Shown here piece by piece: positions 34,623 through 43,353 of a DNA stretch of 64,000 bases. Where the stretch lies: positions 248,001 to 312,000 of the forward strand of contig NZ_JAKUCN010000003.1 of assembly GCF_022808595.1 (NCBI RefSeq), in the 5' to 3' direction. The notes under the pieces are model-generated. The model saw only the letters and a list, made by a program, of their open reading frames with translations. It was not told the origin of the DNA and did not search any database. Position 1 is the stretch's first letter; each line of letters starts with the position of its first letter. A program made the position numbers and the translations under genes. This DNA comes from Microvirga solisilvae. GTDB taxonomy: Bacteria > Pseudomonadota > Alphaproteobacteria > Rhizobiales > Beijerinckiaceae.

Positions 34623-35270
34623 TTACTTCCGCTTCAGCAGAAACACGCCCTGATCGCCGAGCAGGTTCCAGACCCACCAGGGCAGGCTCACCTGCATGGG
34701 CTTGCCGCCCGCATTGAGCGCAACCGCTTTCTCCATCTGCGCGCCGACCTCGCGGCACAGTTCCACGAAATCGCGGATGGTGCAGAAATGGATGTTGGGC
34801 GTGTCGTACCAGGAATAGGGCAGGTTCTCCGTCACAGGCATCCGGCCTTTGAGCGCCAGATCGACGCGCACGCGCCAATGGCCGAAATTCGGAAACGACA
34901 CGATGGCGCGCCGGCCAATGCGCAGGAGATGTTCGAGCACGATGCGCGGCTGGCGCGTCGCCTGGATCGTCTGCGAGAGGATCACGTAATCGAACGCATC
35001 ATCCGGGTAATCGGCGAGGTCCGTGTCCGCGTCGCCCTGGATGACGGGCAGGCCCTTGGCGAGGCATGCATTCACGCCCTCGCGCGAAATCTCGATGCCG
35101 CGTCCGTCGACATTCTTGCGATCGCGCAGCAGTGAGAGCAGCGCGCCGTCGCCGCAGCCGACATCGAGCACGCGGGAGCCGGGCTCCACCATGTCGGTGA
35201 CAAGAAGAAAATCGAGCCGGTGGCCGCTCATCGTGTCCGTCGCGGGAAGGGCGAATGTCGATGCGCTCAT
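34623..35270 (-). CDS. metW: methionine biosynthesis protein MetW
   Basis: A 215-residue SAM-dependent methyltransferase-fold protein. Motif I is [12 protein letters not shown] near residue 35, and [11 protein letters not shown] and S-F-P-N-F-G-H-W are MetW hallmarks. MetW assists homoserine O-acetyltransferase in methionine synthesis. The ATG at 35270 overlaps the metX stop by 4 bases, the standard metXW arrangement. A long in-frame extension upstream runs through metX and is not coding. Confidence 0.94.
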   Translation of the reverse strand: MSASTFALPATDTMSGHRLDFLLVTDMVEPGSRVLDVGCGDGALLSLLRDRKNVDGRGIEISREGVNACLAKGLPVIQGDADTDLADYPDDAFDYVILSQTIQATRQPRIVLEHLLRIGRRAIVSFPNFGHWRVRVDLALKGRMPVTENLPYSWYDTPNIHFCTIRDFVELCREVGAQMEKAVALNAGGKPMQVSLPWWVWNLLGDQGVFLLKRK

Positions 35271-36436
35271 GCGATGCCCCTGACGCGTGCCGCCGCGTCG
35301 ATGAAGCCGCGCGTGGCTGCAAACATTTCCGGCTCTTCGAGCAGGAAGGCATCGTGACCCTTGTCGCTTTCCACTTCGACGAAGCCGACGGAAGCGGCGG
35401 CGGCGTTCAAGGCATGCACGATGGCGCGCGAGTCGGAGGTCGGGAACAGCCAGTCCGAAGTGAACGAGATCACGCAGAAGCGCGTGGCGGAACCTTTGAA
35501 CACTTTCGCGAGCGATCCGCCATGTTCCGCGGCGAGATCGAAATAATCCATCGCGCGCGTCACATAGAGATAGGAATTCGCGTCGAAGCGCTCGACGAAC
35601 GAAATGCCCTGATAGCGCAGATAGCTCTCGATCTGGAAATCGGCGTCGAAGGAAAAGGTCGGCGCGGAACGGTCCTGAAAGTTGCGCCCGAACTTCCGGT
35701 GCAGGGCCACTTCCGACAGATAGGTGATGTGCGCGCCCATGCGCGCCACGGCGAGGCCTTTTGAAGGCCGTGTGCCCTCGAGCAGATAGCGTCCGCCGCG
35801 CCAGTCGGGATCGGCCATCACGGCCTGACGGCCCACCTCGTGGAAGGCGATGTTCTGGGCCGAGTGGCGTGCCGCGGTAGCGATGGGCAACGCCGCGAAA
35901 ACGCGATGCGAATAGCTTGCCGCCCATTGCAGCACCTGCATGCCGCCCATGGAACCGCCGATCACGCAGAACAGGGTCTCGATGCCTAAGCGGTCGATGA
36001 GGGCTCCTTGAGCGCGCACCATGTCGCGAATGGTGACCACCGGAAAATTCAGCGCATAGGGCTGGCCCGTCGTGGGATCGGTCGAGGCCGGGCCCGTGGT
36101 GCCCATGCAGCCGCCGATCACGTTGGCGCAGATCACGAAGAAGCGGTTGGTGTCCACCGGCTTGCCGGGGCCGACCATGGTCAGCCACCAGCCGGGCTTG
36201 CCGGTGACAGGATTGTCGTTCGCCACATGCTGGTCGCCGGTGAGGGCATGGCAGATCAGCACGGCGTTGGAGCGATCCGCGTTGAGCGTGCCATAGGTCT
36301 GGTAGGCGATCTGCCATGGAGCGAGCGCGATGCCGGAATCCATCATCAGGGGCTCGTCCGCGCCAAAGCGCATGACAAGGCTCGACGGATCGTCGGCTTG
36401 GTTTCGCGCTTCGAGGGAGAGGGAAGATGATGTCAT
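35267..36436 (-). CDS. metX: homoserine O-acetyltransferase
   Basis: 389 residues from the ATG at 36436; an in-frame TTG ten codons earlier is possible and neither has a clear ribosome site. It is an alpha/beta hydrolase-fold acetyltransferase making O-acetylhomoserine for methionine. The nucleophile Ser lies in [10 protein letters not shown]. Other markers are [12 protein letters not shown] near residue 60, G-G-C-M-G-T-T-G-P and the C-terminal His region S-D-K-G-H-D-A-F-L. It is coupled to metW. Upstream is a long structured region with a good promoter; no SAM-II riboswitch was recognised in it. Confidence 0.95.
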   Translation of the reverse strand: MTSSSLSLEARNQADDPSSLVMRFGADEPLMMDSGIALAPWQIAYQTYGTLNADRSNAVLICHALTGDQHVANDNPVTGKPGWWLTMVGPGKPVDTNRFFVICANVIGGCMGTTGPASTDPTTGQPYALNFPVVTIRDMVRAQGALIDRLGIETLFCVIGGSMGGMQVLQWAASYSHRVFAALPIATAARHSAQNIAFHEVGRQAVMADPDWRGGRYLLEGTRPSKGLAVARMGAHITYLSEVALHRKFGRNFQDRSAPTFSFDADFQIESYLRYQGISFVERFDANSYLYVTRAMDYFDLAAEHGGSLAKVFKGSATRFCVISFTSDWLFPTSDSRAIVHALNAAAASVGFVEVESDKGHDAFLLEEPEMFAATRGFIDAAARVRGIA

Positions 36437-36599
36437 GGACCCGGTTGTGTTCGGTTTGCCGAACAAGCCGTAATTGGGACAGGTCCAGCCGTCAACGAAG
36501 ATGAAGTTTCATTGCCATGTGTCGGGGTGTGGCGATCCCGGGACGGCATGGGGTGAGATGTCAAAGAGCATGGGGTAATGGCCTCGCGGCGTGGTTCGC

Positions 36600-36810
36600 C
36601 CGAGGTTGTGGGGTGAGGGAGACGCGAGAGGTCGTCCGGTTCGCTGTGAGAGTGAGAAGAACCTGACGGCCCCTCGCGCACGGTTCTTTTAGGCGTTCAT
36701 CGTGTCTTGCAACGATGGGCCTCCTGGCCCGGCTTGCGAGACCGACCCAGGACCGTTCCCGGCCCCATCATTCACGACGCCTCGCGAGCGCGCCCCTCAT
36801 CGAGCCAGGA
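36600..36810 (-). ncRNA. candidate structured small RNA or metX leader
   Basis: Downstream of a TTGACT-N17-TATACC promoter the minus-strand transcript would fold into several hairpins. The largest pairs 36623-36636 with 36665-36678 (14 positions, one mismatch plus a wobble) and continues with GGTTC/GAACC inside. Others are CATCGT/ACGATG and GGGCC/GGCCC. No reading frame of note crosses it. It does not match SAM-II, 4.5S, tmRNA or RNase P features that I can recognise. It could be a regulatory leader of metXW or an independent RNA. Confidence 0.35.
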
Positions 36811-36817
36811 CAAGAAG

Positions 36818-36846
36818 GGTATAGCCCAGCTTAGGACCAAAGTCAA
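36818..36846 (-). promoter_or_regulatory. sigma-70 type promoter reading toward metX
   Basis: On the minus strand TTGACT (36846-36841), 17 bases, TATACC (36823-36818). This is close to the -35/-10 consensus with ideal spacing. Transcription would begin near 36810, about 375 bases before metX. Confidence 0.6.
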
Positions 36847-36871
36847 GAACAAAAGAGGAACATCTCTCACA

Positions 36872-37017
36872 GGGCGTCATCCCGGACGGCGCAGCCGAGC
36901 CGGGATCGCATGACGAGTGTGGCTCTGATCACCTCTCCCACTCGGGAGAGGGGAAAAACCCGCGCCATTCTCGTCATGCGATCCCGGGTTCTGCTGCGCA
37001 GCCCCGGGAGGACGCCC
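36872..37017. repeat. intergenic inverted-repeat element, family 1 (copy b)
   Basis: The ends GGGCGTCATCCCGG and CCGGGAGGACGCCC are inverted complements with one mismatch. Inner arms (GATCGCATGACGAG / CTCGTCATGCGATC) pair perfectly over 14 bases. The centre carries a separate small hairpin, CCTCTCCC-ACTC-GGGAGAGG. The right half is nearly identical to that of the 48.6-kb copy, including a shared CTGCTGCGCAGCCCCGGG segment. Confidence 0.75.
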
Positions 37018-37120
37018 TGCTTGCTGCGTTACTTCCGTCTGACATGCTGTCCCCATCGCCGGGGATGACAAGCGGGTGCAAACGGGTCAAAGAAAGGCGC
37101 ACCCTTTCAGGATCGAAGCC

Positions 37121-37972
37121 ATGAGCACCGCAAAGCCCGTTTCGTCGAATCCCCCGGCCCTTGCCGAGCTGCGCCAGGAGATCGACCGTATCGACGAGGC
37201 GATGCACCGGCTGCTCATGGAGCGCGGCACCATCATCGACCGGCTGATCGAGTCCAAGAAGGCCTCGGAGACGGGGATCAGCTCGGCTTTCCGCCCAGGC
37301 CGCGAGGCTTCGATGATGCGGGCGCTGGCCGAGCGTCATCAGGGCCTGCTGCCTCTCGATACGGTGGAGAGCATCTGGCGGGTGATCATCGGCACCTTCA
37401 CCTATGTGCAGTCCAATTACTCCGTGCACGCGGACGTGTCTGGCGGCGATGCGCCCATGCGCGACTCGGCCCGGTTCCATTTCGGCTTCACGGTGCCCTG
37501 CATCACCCATCCCAGCGCGGCTGCGGTGATCGAGGCCGTGGCGACATCAAGGGGCGATCTCGGCATCTTCCGTCTCGACCAGGGCGCGACCAGCGGCGCG
37601 TGGTGGCGCACGCTTGCCGAGAAGGATCGCCCGAAGGTCATCGCGCGCCTGCCCTTCATCGAGCGACCGGATCATCCTGCCGGAACCCCGGTCTTCGTGA
37701 TCTCGAAGCCCCTGACCGACAACGCCGTGCGCGACGTGGTGCTCTATGCGGCCCAGTTCGAGCGCTGGCACAAGGGCGCGAACCAGGCGCTGATCCGCCT
37801 CGGCGGCGAGGTGGTGGCGAGCGCCGCCGATGCCAACGGCCTCTCCGAGCTCATCGCCGTGCCCGGCATCGTGGAAGCCTCGCGCCTGCAGCAGGAGCTG
37901 ACGGAAGCGGGCGCGAGCCTCGCGCAGCTCGTCGAAGTCGGCAGCCATGCCGAACGTTTCCACGTGAAATGA
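37121..37972 (+). CDS. chorismate mutase with C-terminal regulatory-type extension
   Basis: 283 residues from an ATG with AGGA upstream. Residues about 10-95 are an AroQ-type chorismate mutase: L-R-Q-E-I-D-R-I-D-E-A-M-H-R-L-L-M-E-R, later R-P-G-R-E-A-S-M-M-R-A-L. The remaining ~180 residues include F-T-V-P-C-I-T-H-P-S-A-A-A-V-I-E and L-I-A-V-P-G-I-V, a prephenate-dehydratase-like fold found in alphaproteobacterial chorismate mutases. It converts chorismate to prephenate for Phe and Tyr. It is the first gene of the set with hisC and tyrC. Confidence 0.9.
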   Translation: MSTAKPVSSNPPALAELRQEIDRIDEAMHRLLMERGTIIDRLIESKKASETGISSAFRPGREASMMRALAERHQGLLPLDTVESIWRVIIGTFTYVQSNYSVHADVSGGDAPMRDSARFHFGFTVPCITHPSAAAVIEAVATSRGDLGIFRLDQGATSGAWWRTLAEKDRPKVIARLPFIERPDHPAGTPVFVISKPLTDNAVRDVVLYAAQFERWHKGANQALIRLGGEVVASAADANGLSELIAVPGIVEASRLQQELTEAGASLAQLVEVGSHAERFHVK

Positions 37973-37988
37973 GCGTGAAGCTGCGCTA

Positions 37989-38037
37989 GAGCATGTCCCG
38001 GCGAAGTGGAGACCGGTTCGCCGATGAGGATATGCTC
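37989..38037. repeat. short palindromic element
   Basis: Outer arms GAGCAT/ATGCTC and inner arms CGGCGAA/TTCGCCG form a double-stem hairpin around a GTGGAGACCGG centre in the gap between chorismate mutase and hisC. Similar GAGCAT...GAAGTGGA...CCGGTTCGCC palindromes are scattered through Hyphomicrobiales genomes. There is no T run, so it is a repeat rather than a clear terminator. Confidence 0.55.
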
Positions 38038-38085
38038 CAAGCATAAAAGCCTCATCGAATTCTGCTTTTAGGAAGACTTAGAAAA

Positions 38086-39189
38086 ATGTCCGTCCGTCCC
38101 CAGCCCCGTCCCGGCGTGATGCAGATCGACGCCTATGTGCCCGGCAAGAGCAAAGCCGCGGGGGTGTCGAAGGTCTATAAGCTCTCGTCCAACGAGACGC
38201 CGCTCGGCCCCTCGCCGAAGGCCATCGAGGCCGTGAAGACGTTCGACCATCTGGAGCTTTATCCGGACGGATCGGCCACGAAGCTTCGCGAGGCGATCGG
38301 CGCGAAATATGGGCTCGATCCGAACCGCATCGTCTGCGGCGCGGGCTCCGACGAATTGCTCACCTATCTCGCCAACACCTATGTGGGTCCGGGCGACGAA
38401 GGCATCTTCAGCGAGCACGGCTTCCTCGTCTATCGCATCGCGATCCTCGCCGCAGGCGGCACGCCCGTCGTTGCGCCGGAAAAGGATTTCCACGCGGATG
38501 TCGATGCGATCCTTGCACGTGTGACGGACAAGACGAAGATCGTGTTTCTCACGAATCCCAACAATCCGACCGGCACCTATATTCCCTTCGATGAGGTGAA
38601 GCGCCTGCATGCGGGCTTGCCCAAGCATGTAGTGCTGGTGCTCGATGCGGCCTATGCGGAATATGTGCGCCGCAACGATTACGAGGCGGGCCTCGAACTC
38701 GTCGCCACCGCCGAGAACGTGGTGATGACGCGCACCTTCTCGAAGATCTACGGCCTCGCCAATTTGCGCGTCGGCTGGATGGTCGCGCCCGCGCATATCG
38801 CGGATGCGGTGAACCGCGTGCGCGGACCCTTCAACATGAACGGCCCGGCCATGGCTGCCGGCATTGCCGCCGTGCAGGACGAGGAGCATGTGGCGAAGGC
38901 TTTCGCGCATAACGAGCAATGGCTCGCATGGCTCACGAAAGAGATCGAAGCGCTGGGGTTGAAGGTCACGCCGAGCGTCGCGAACTTCATGATGATTCAT
39001 TTCCCTGAAACAGCGGGCAAGACCGCGAAGGACGCGGATGCGTTCCTTTCCAGCCGGGGCCTGATCCTGCGCCGCATCGATGCTTACGGGTTGCCGAATG
39101 CGCTGCGTCTCACGGTCGGCAGCGAGGAAGCAAACCGTCTCGTCGTCGAGGCTCTGCGTGATTTCGTGAAAGGCGGAAACAATGCCTGA
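38086..39189 (+). CDS. hisC: histidinol-phosphate aminotransferase
   Basis: A 367-residue PLP-dependent class I/II aminotransferase. Markers: [12 protein letters not shown] near residue 30, [16 protein letters not shown], and the PLP lysine in [16 protein letters not shown]. In this aromatic cluster it probably also transaminates phenylpyruvate and 4-hydroxyphenylpyruvate. It overlaps tyrC by 8 bases. Confidence 0.93.
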   Translation: MSVRPQPRPGVMQIDAYVPGKSKAAGVSKVYKLSSNETPLGPSPKAIEAVKTFDHLELYPDGSATKLREAIGAKYGLDPNRIVCGAGSDELLTYLANTYVGPGDEGIFSEHGFLVYRIAILAAGGTPVVAPEKDFHADVDAILARVTDKTKIVFLTNPNNPTGTYIPFDEVKRLHAGLPKHVVLVLDAAYAEYVRRNDYEAGLELVATAENVVMTRTFSKIYGLANLRVGWMVAPAHIADAVNRVRGPFNMNGPAMAAGIAAVQDEEHVAKAFAHNEQWLAWLTKEIEALGLKVTPSVANFMMIHFPETAGKTAKDADAFLSSRGLILRRIDAYGLPNALRLTVGSEEANRLVVEALRDFVKGGNNA

Positions 39190-40129
39190 GCGTCTCGGAC
39201 CTCCTCTCGAAAAGCCTTTGTTCAACCGCGTCGCGCTGATCGGCCTCGGCCTCATCGGCTCGTCGATCGCACGCGCGGTGAAGCATCTCAATCTTGCAGG
39301 CACGCTCGTAGCCATCGACCGCAGCGAAGACGTTGTGGCGCGCGTGCGCGAATTGAAAATCGCCGATGAGGCGACCACCGATTTCGTGGCAGGCGTGAAA
39401 GATGCCGATCTCGTCGTGCTCTGCGTGCCGGTAGGCGTGTGCGGCACTGTCACGGAAGCGATGAAGGCGGGATTGAAGCCCGGCTGCATCGTGTCCGATG
39501 TGGGCTCAGTAAAAGCCTCAGTGATCGCGCAGGTGCAGCCGCATCTGCCGAAGGGCGTGCATTTTGTTCCCGCGCATCCCGTGGCGGGCACGGAGCATTC
39601 TGGTCCCGATGCAGGCTTTGCGACGCTTTTCCATAACCGCTGGTGCATTCTCACCCCGCCGGAAGGCGAGGATGAGCAGGCCGTCGAGCGCGTGCGCGAG
39701 TTCTGGTCCGCCATGGGTTCGAACGTGGAGATCATGGCGGCGCAGCATCATGATCTGGTGCTCGCGATCACGAGCCACGTGCCGCATCTCATCGCCTACA
39801 ACATCGTGGGCACGGCGGCCGATCTCGAGACCGTCACGCAGGGCGAGGTGATCAAGTTCTCCGCCGGCGGTTTCCGCGACTTCACGCGCATCGCCGCGTC
39901 CGATCCCACCATGTGGCGCGACATCTTCCTGCACAACAAGGAAGCGGTGCTCGAAATGCTGGGCCGCCTCAACGAGGACATCGCGCTGCTTGCGCGCGCT
40001 ATCCGCTGGGGCGAGGGCGACAAGCTGCACGATCTCTTCACCCGCACCCGCGCCATCCGCCGCGGCATCATCTCGTCGGGCCAGGAAACCGCGGAGCCCG
40101 ATTTCGGGCGCCGCAAGGATCAGGCGTAA
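39182..40129 (+). CDS. tyrC: prephenate/arogenate dehydrogenase (TyrA/TyrC family)
   Basis: A 315-residue NAD(P)-dependent enzyme of tyrosine synthesis. The N-terminal Rossmann motif is [21 protein letters not shown] and [15 protein letters not shown] are diagnostic for prephenate/arogenate dehydrogenases. The C-terminal dimerisation helices follow with [13 protein letters not shown]. It overlaps hisC and follows chorismate mutase, completing the chorismate-to-tyrosine route. Confidence 0.93.
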   Translation: MPERLGPPLEKPLFNRVALIGLGLIGSSIARAVKHLNLAGTLVAIDRSEDVVARVRELKIADEATTDFVAGVKDADLVVLCVPVGVCGTVTEAMKAGLKPGCIVSDVGSVKASVIAQVQPHLPKGVHFVPAHPVAGTEHSGPDAGFATLFHNRWCILTPPEGEDEQAVERVREFWSAMGSNVEIMAAQHHDLVLAITSHVPHLIAYNIVGTAADLETVTQGEVIKFSAGGFRDFTRIAASDPTMWRDIFLHNKEAVLEMLGRLNEDIALLARAIRWGEGDKLHDLFTRTRAIRRGIISSGQETAEPDFGRRKDQA

Positions 40130-40155
40130 GTGCAGACCTTCGCCCAATTACCTCG

Positions 40156-40258
40156 ACCTCATCCTGAGGAGGCGTGTCAGCGCCGTCTCGAAGGATGTTT
40201 CAGAGAGCACTGGAGCCTCCTTCGAGACGCAGACTGCGTCTGCTCCTCAGGATGAGGT
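40156..40258. repeat. intergenic inverted-repeat element, family 2 (copy a)
   Basis: ACCTCATCCTGAGGAG at the left end and CTCCTCAGGATGAGGT at the right are exact inverted complements over 16 bases. Inner segments CGTCTCGAAGG and CCTTCGAGACG also pair. The same ends and inner arms occur in the element at 46747-46854, so this is a dispersed palindromic repeat family distinct from family 1. Confidence 0.8.
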
Positions 40259-40277
40259 GTGTGCGTGAGAGATCGGG

Positions 40278-40300
40278 ATCACCGGCACGAGGCCGGTGAT
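40278..40300. repeat. short perfect hairpin downstream of tyrC
   Basis: ATCACCGGC and GCCGGTGAT pair perfectly over 9 bases around a 5-base loop, between the family-2 repeat and the DUF2125 stop codon. There is no T run, so its terminator role is uncertain. Confidence 0.45.
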
Positions 40301-40311
40301 GACGTGCGCTA

Positions 40312-41358
40312 TCAATACAACGGCTGCAGCTTCACGTTCGGGATCACGAACGGTCCCATGGCGAGGAAGCCGTTGTTGAGATTGAGCGGCGGAAGCGGCG
40401 TGAGTTGCGGCTTCGCGTTGTTGCCTTGAGCGCGCGGGTTCTGCCCGAACAGCGCGCCGAGCAAGGCCCCGCCCGCGCGATTGCCCGTGATGTTGCCGAT
40501 GAGACCATCGAGACCCGAGGCGGCAAGATTGAGCTGGCCTGCGGGGCGATGCTGCTCGTCGAGCTGCAATTGTCCCTTCGCCTCGATGCGGCGCGGGCCT
40601 TTCGCGCCCGACAGCATCAGGATGTCGAGCGTGCCACCGGCCTTGCGCCAGCGCTCCAGTTCTTCCGCGAGCGGACGGCCCTGAAAACCGGCAGTCTGCG
40701 TAACCGTGACGTCGGCATTCAGATCCGTGGGTTCGCTGCCGCCGATCAGCTGATCGAGCATGGGGATGTTGGCTTGCGCGACAGATAAAGCGGCATCGTA
40801 GGCTTTCTCGGCGGCGCGAGACGGGTTGGGGCGCAGATGCAGTTCAAGCCGCTGGCCAGACGTGACAATCTCCTGCGGCAGCAATCCGGTTACGGTGAAT
40901 TTCGGCGCAGTTGCGGCAGCGGAGAGACGCTGCAATCCGTTGGGCGCGGCATGGATGCTCGCCTGCATCAGATCCCATTGACCCTGCACGGTGACCTTGC
41001 CGTCGGTGACGCGCAGCGGTCCTTCGATCTCGGCGATCACGAGGCGCGGCTGATAGACCTGAGCCACGGCTTCCGTGCGCCCGAAGGAGGCGGTCACCGC
41101 GCCCTGCTTCAATTGCAGTGTGCCGCATACGATCTCGATGCGGAATGGATAGCCTGTGATGGTGCGGTCCGCGCAGGCCCATTGCCGGCCCCGCTGGGCT
41201 TCCTGGGCAAGCCATCCATCGAGGGCGTCCGCCGCGCGACCCCGAATGACGAACCAGGCGACGCTCCAGGCGATCGCCACGAGAAGCAGCAGGATGAAGG
41301 GCGTGTAGAGCCAGAAGCGGCTGCGGCGCGTGGTCTCGTGAAGGATGGCCTCGGCCAT
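40312..41358 (-). CDS. DUF2125 domain-containing exported/membrane-anchored protein
   Basis: 348 residues. One N-terminal hydrophobic helix (about 17-38, after R-R-S-R-F-W-L-Y) serves as anchor or uncleaved signal, and the rest is predicted periplasmic. Features typical of DUF2125 are the G-R-Q-W-A-C-A-D-R-T-I-T-G-Y-P-F-R-I-E-I-V-C region near residues 60-80 and the G-L-D-G-L-I-G-N-I segment. The C-terminal P-L-N-L-N-N-G-F-L-A-M-G-P-F-V-I-P is also typical. The domain is common in Alphaproteobacteria next to tyrC, function unknown. It is convergent with tyrC. Confidence 0.85.
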   Translation of the reverse strand: MAEAILHETTRRSRFWLYTPFILLLLVAIAWSVAWFVIRGRAADALDGWLAQEAQRGRQWACADRTITGYPFRIEIVCGTLQLKQGAVTASFGRTEAVAQVYQPRLVIAEIEGPLRVTDGKVTVQGQWDLMQASIHAAPNGLQRLSAAATAPKFTVTGLLPQEIVTSGQRLELHLRPNPSRAAEKAYDAALSVAQANIPMLDQLIGGSEPTDLNADVTVTQTAGFQGRPLAEELERWRKAGGTLDILMLSGAKGPRRIEAKGQLQLDEQHRPAGQLNLAASGLDGLIGNITGNRAGGALLGALFGQNPRAQGNNAKPQLTPLPPLNLNNGFLAMGPFVIPNVKLQPLY

Positions 41359-41484
41359 GCAAGATCTCCTGTTGTGCTGCTGCTTCGTAACTGGTAGCGC
41401 CCGATAGGAAAAGCGGTCTACGCTTTTGCGTGACAGGGCTGCTCCTTAAAAGGCAAAGCAGGCAAGGTTCGGGCACGGCAAACG

Positions 41485-42021
41485 ATGACGGATGCGTCGG
41501 AGGATCTCTGGGTTTTCGGCTACGGCTCCCTCATGTGGAGGCCGGGCTTTCCGTTTGTCGAACGCCGCCATGCTCATGTCTTCGGCTATCGCCGCGCACT
41601 CTGCGTGCTCTCCCATGTGCATCGCGGAACCCCTGAGAATCCGGGCCTTGTGCTGGGCCTCGACCGGGGAGGGCGCTGCCATGGCGTTGCCTTCCGCGTG
41701 GCGCGCGAAGAGGCGCAGGCGACCATCCATTACCTGCGCGAGCGCGAGCAGGTGACGAGCGTCTATCTGGAACGGCACCTGCCTGCGCGGCTCGATGACG
41801 GGCGCGCGGTGACCGCCATCGGCTATGTGGCCGACCGCAAGCACGCGCAATATGCTGGTGATCTCTCCTTCGAGGAGGTGCTGGCTCTGGTGCGTCAGGG
41901 GCGAGGGATTTCCGGCGCGAATCCCGATTACGTGCGCTCGACCCACGAGCATCTCGTCGGCATGGGTGTGGTCGATCCGCTGATGCAGCGGATCGTCGAG
42001 GCGCTCGATCAGGAAGCCTGA
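41485..42021 (+). CDS. gamma-glutamylcyclotransferase, ChaC-like
   Basis: A 178-residue protein with the fold motif V-F-G-Y-G-S-L-M-W-R-P-G-F at the start and the Y-L-R-E-R-E-Q segment that carries the catalytic Glu in ChaC-type enzymes. V-Y-L-E-R at about 95 and Y-V-R-S-T-H-E-H-L near the end also match. Family members cleave glutathione to 5-oxoproline and Cys-Gly. Its 3' end overlaps the convergent unknown gene by 13 bases. Confidence 0.9.
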   Translation: MTDASEDLWVFGYGSLMWRPGFPFVERRHAHVFGYRRALCVLSHVHRGTPENPGLVLGLDRGGRCHGVAFRVAREEAQATIHYLREREQVTSVYLERHLPARLDDGRAVTAIGYVADRKHAQYAGDLSFEEVLALVRQGRGISGANPDYVRSTHEHLVGMGVVDPLMQRIVEALDQEA

Positions 42022-42410
42022 TCCGCGTTCTCGCGCAGATCCGCCAGGATTTCGCGGCGGCGCGCTTCCGTGTCGGCGAGGCGGTGGATGTGGAGTTCGG
42101 ACGCGCCGCGCTCCTGCACCTTCTCGAGCCAGCGCGTGCGGGTCTCCTCGCTGGGCTCGTGTCCCGCAAGCACCGAATCGACCACGTGGCCGGTGCCGCC
42201 CGCATCGCGGCTCACGGCGAGGATGACCGCATCGGTGATGTCGAGAAGTTCGTTCAGATCGAGGGGATGAACGCCGACGATGTAGCGGCGGCCCGATTGG
42301 CCGCGCCATGAACTCAGGGTCGTGGAAGAAGAGCGAAGCCCGGCTGTCGCCCTCAAAGGTTCCTCGCGCACGCCAGCCCTCCGCATTCGGTCGTTGCGGA
42401 GATCCCGCAT
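42009..42410 (-). CDS. conserved hypothetical protein, possibly LexA-regulated (133 aa)
   Basis: The frame could start at 42446, but that ATG lies inside a GTTC-N7-GTTC box and lacks a ribosome site. The ATG at 42410 with GGA at suitable spacing is preferred. The N-terminus is basic (M-R-D-L-R-N-D-R-M-R-R-A-G-V-R). The core R-R-Y-I-V-G-V-H-P-L-D-L-N-E-L-L-D-I-T-D-A-V-I-L-A-V-S-R is followed by a helical C-terminus of charged residues. No family is recognised. An SOS link is suggested only by the upstream box. Confidence 0.65.
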   Translation of the reverse strand: MRDLRNDRMRRAGVREEPLRATAGLRSSSTTLSSWRGQSGRRYIVGVHPLDLNELLDITDAVILAVSRDAGGTGHVVDSVLAGHEPSEETRTRWLEKVQERGASELHIHRLADTEARRREILADLRENADQAS

Positions 42411-42437
42411 GGCCGTATTCCAGGATATGGTTCGTTT

Positions 42438-42452
42438 GTTCGCCATATGTTC
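42438..42452. promoter_or_regulatory. candidate LexA (SOS) box GTTC-N7-GTTC
   Basis: GTTC at 42438-42441, GCCATAT, GTTC at 42449-42452: an exact match to the alphaproteobacterial LexA consensus of directly repeated GTTC with a 7-base spacer. It lies 28 bases before the preferred start of the unknown minus-strand gene. A 7-base inverted repeat (GTTCTTA/TAAGAAC, 42449-42466) overlaps it. Confidence 0.45.
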
Positions 42453-42505
42453 TTATATGTAAGAACGGCGAGCCGAGCCGTCAAGGTCCGGAAAGCTTAG
42501 CTATA

Positions 42506-43276
42506 TCAGATATTTGTCGCGGTCGTGGCAGGGGTTGGCGGCGAATCGCCCAGGCCCAGCTCGCGCTTGCCCTCCGCGAGCAGCCGGTTCGACGATTCCT
42601 CGATCTGCTCCTGCATGAGACGGAAGAATTCCTCCCGTGGCAGGCCGGGAGCGATCGGGTCGAGAATTTCGATCCGGATCGTGCCGGGACGGCGGATGAA
42701 CTGGCGGCGCGGCCAGTAGAGACCGGAATTCAGGCCCACCGGAATGCAGGGAAAGCCGAGATTCTGATAGAGATGCGCCACGCCGTATTTATAGGCCGCA
42801 GGCGCTCCCGGCGGGCGGCGCGTGCCCTCGGGAAAGATGATGATCTGGCGGCCGTGCTGGGCCTCGTCCTTCGCCTTGGCGGTCATCTGCACGAGGGCCG
42901 AGGAGCCCGCCTTGCGGTTCACCGGCACGCAATCGGCCTTGCGCAAATACCAGCCGAAGAACGGAATCCACATCAGCTCCCGCTTCAGGATGAAGGTGGG
43001 GTCGTCGAACAAGGTGAGAAGGGCGAAGGTCTCCCACAACGACTGGTGCTTGGCGGCGACCAGGGCCCCGCCTTCCGGGATCTTCTCCCGCCCCCGCACC
43101 TCGATCTTCGTTCCGGCCACAACCCGCAGCAGCCAGAGGGATAGGTGGGCCCAGGTCTGGACCATCCTGATGAAGGTTTTGCGCGGCATCACAACGCCCG
43201 GGATCAGCAGGATCAGCCACAGGACGAGGTGGGCGTAGAAGACGGTATTGAAGAGCAGGGAGCGAACGAACAGCAT
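42506..43276 (-). CDS. plsC: 1-acyl-sn-glycerol-3-phosphate acyltransferase
   Basis: A 256-residue inner-membrane enzyme converting lysophosphatidate to phosphatidate. A hydrophobic N-terminus (about 5-30) is followed by the acyltransferase motif K-H-Q-S-L-W-E-T, an H-x4-E variant of the usual H-x4-D. Later motifs are V-N-R-K-A-G-S-S-A and the block F-P-E-G-T-R-R-P-P-G, then V-G-L-N-S-G-L-Y-W. The C-terminus is short and polar. It is a separate transcription unit from ydcF, 77 bases away. Confidence 0.92.
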   Translation of the reverse strand: MLFVRSLLFNTVFYAHLVLWLILLIPGVVMPRKTFIRMVQTWAHLSLWLLRVVAGTKIEVRGREKIPEGGALVAAKHQSLWETFALLTLFDDPTFILKRELMWIPFFGWYLRKADCVPVNRKAGSSALVQMTAKAKDEAQHGRQIIIFPEGTRRPPGAPAAYKYGVAHLYQNLGFPCIPVGLNSGLYWPRRQFIRRPGTIRIEILDPIAPGLPREEFFRLMQEQIEESSNRLLAEGKRELGLGDSPPTPATTATNI

Positions 43277-43353
43277 GGCTTCGTGAGAAAAAGGAAAAGC
43301 GGAGCGCAGGGCTCCGCGGGCCGGGTCACCTTAGAGGGTTTGGGGCCCGGACT

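Larger units (their letters stand above)
36437..37120. other. long intergenic region between metX and chorismate mutase
   Basis: A 684-base region without a supported gene. From left to right it holds a GC-rich leader with a 20-base-arm hairpin (36623-36678), smaller hairpins (36698-36717 and 36718-36731), a consensus sigma-70 promoter reading left (36818-36846), a family-1 inverted-repeat element (36872-37017), and the promoter side of the chorismate mutase gene. Confidence 0.6.

Noticed and set aside
36749-36773. EcfG-type promoter (GGAAC-N16-CGCA) in the metX leader
   Set aside because: Two mismatches in the -10 element and a better sigma-70 promoter lies just upstream.
36437-36870. SAM-II riboswitch upstream of metX
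   Set aside because: The conserved SAM-II core could not be found on the metX strand; the region is structured but not of that type by eye.
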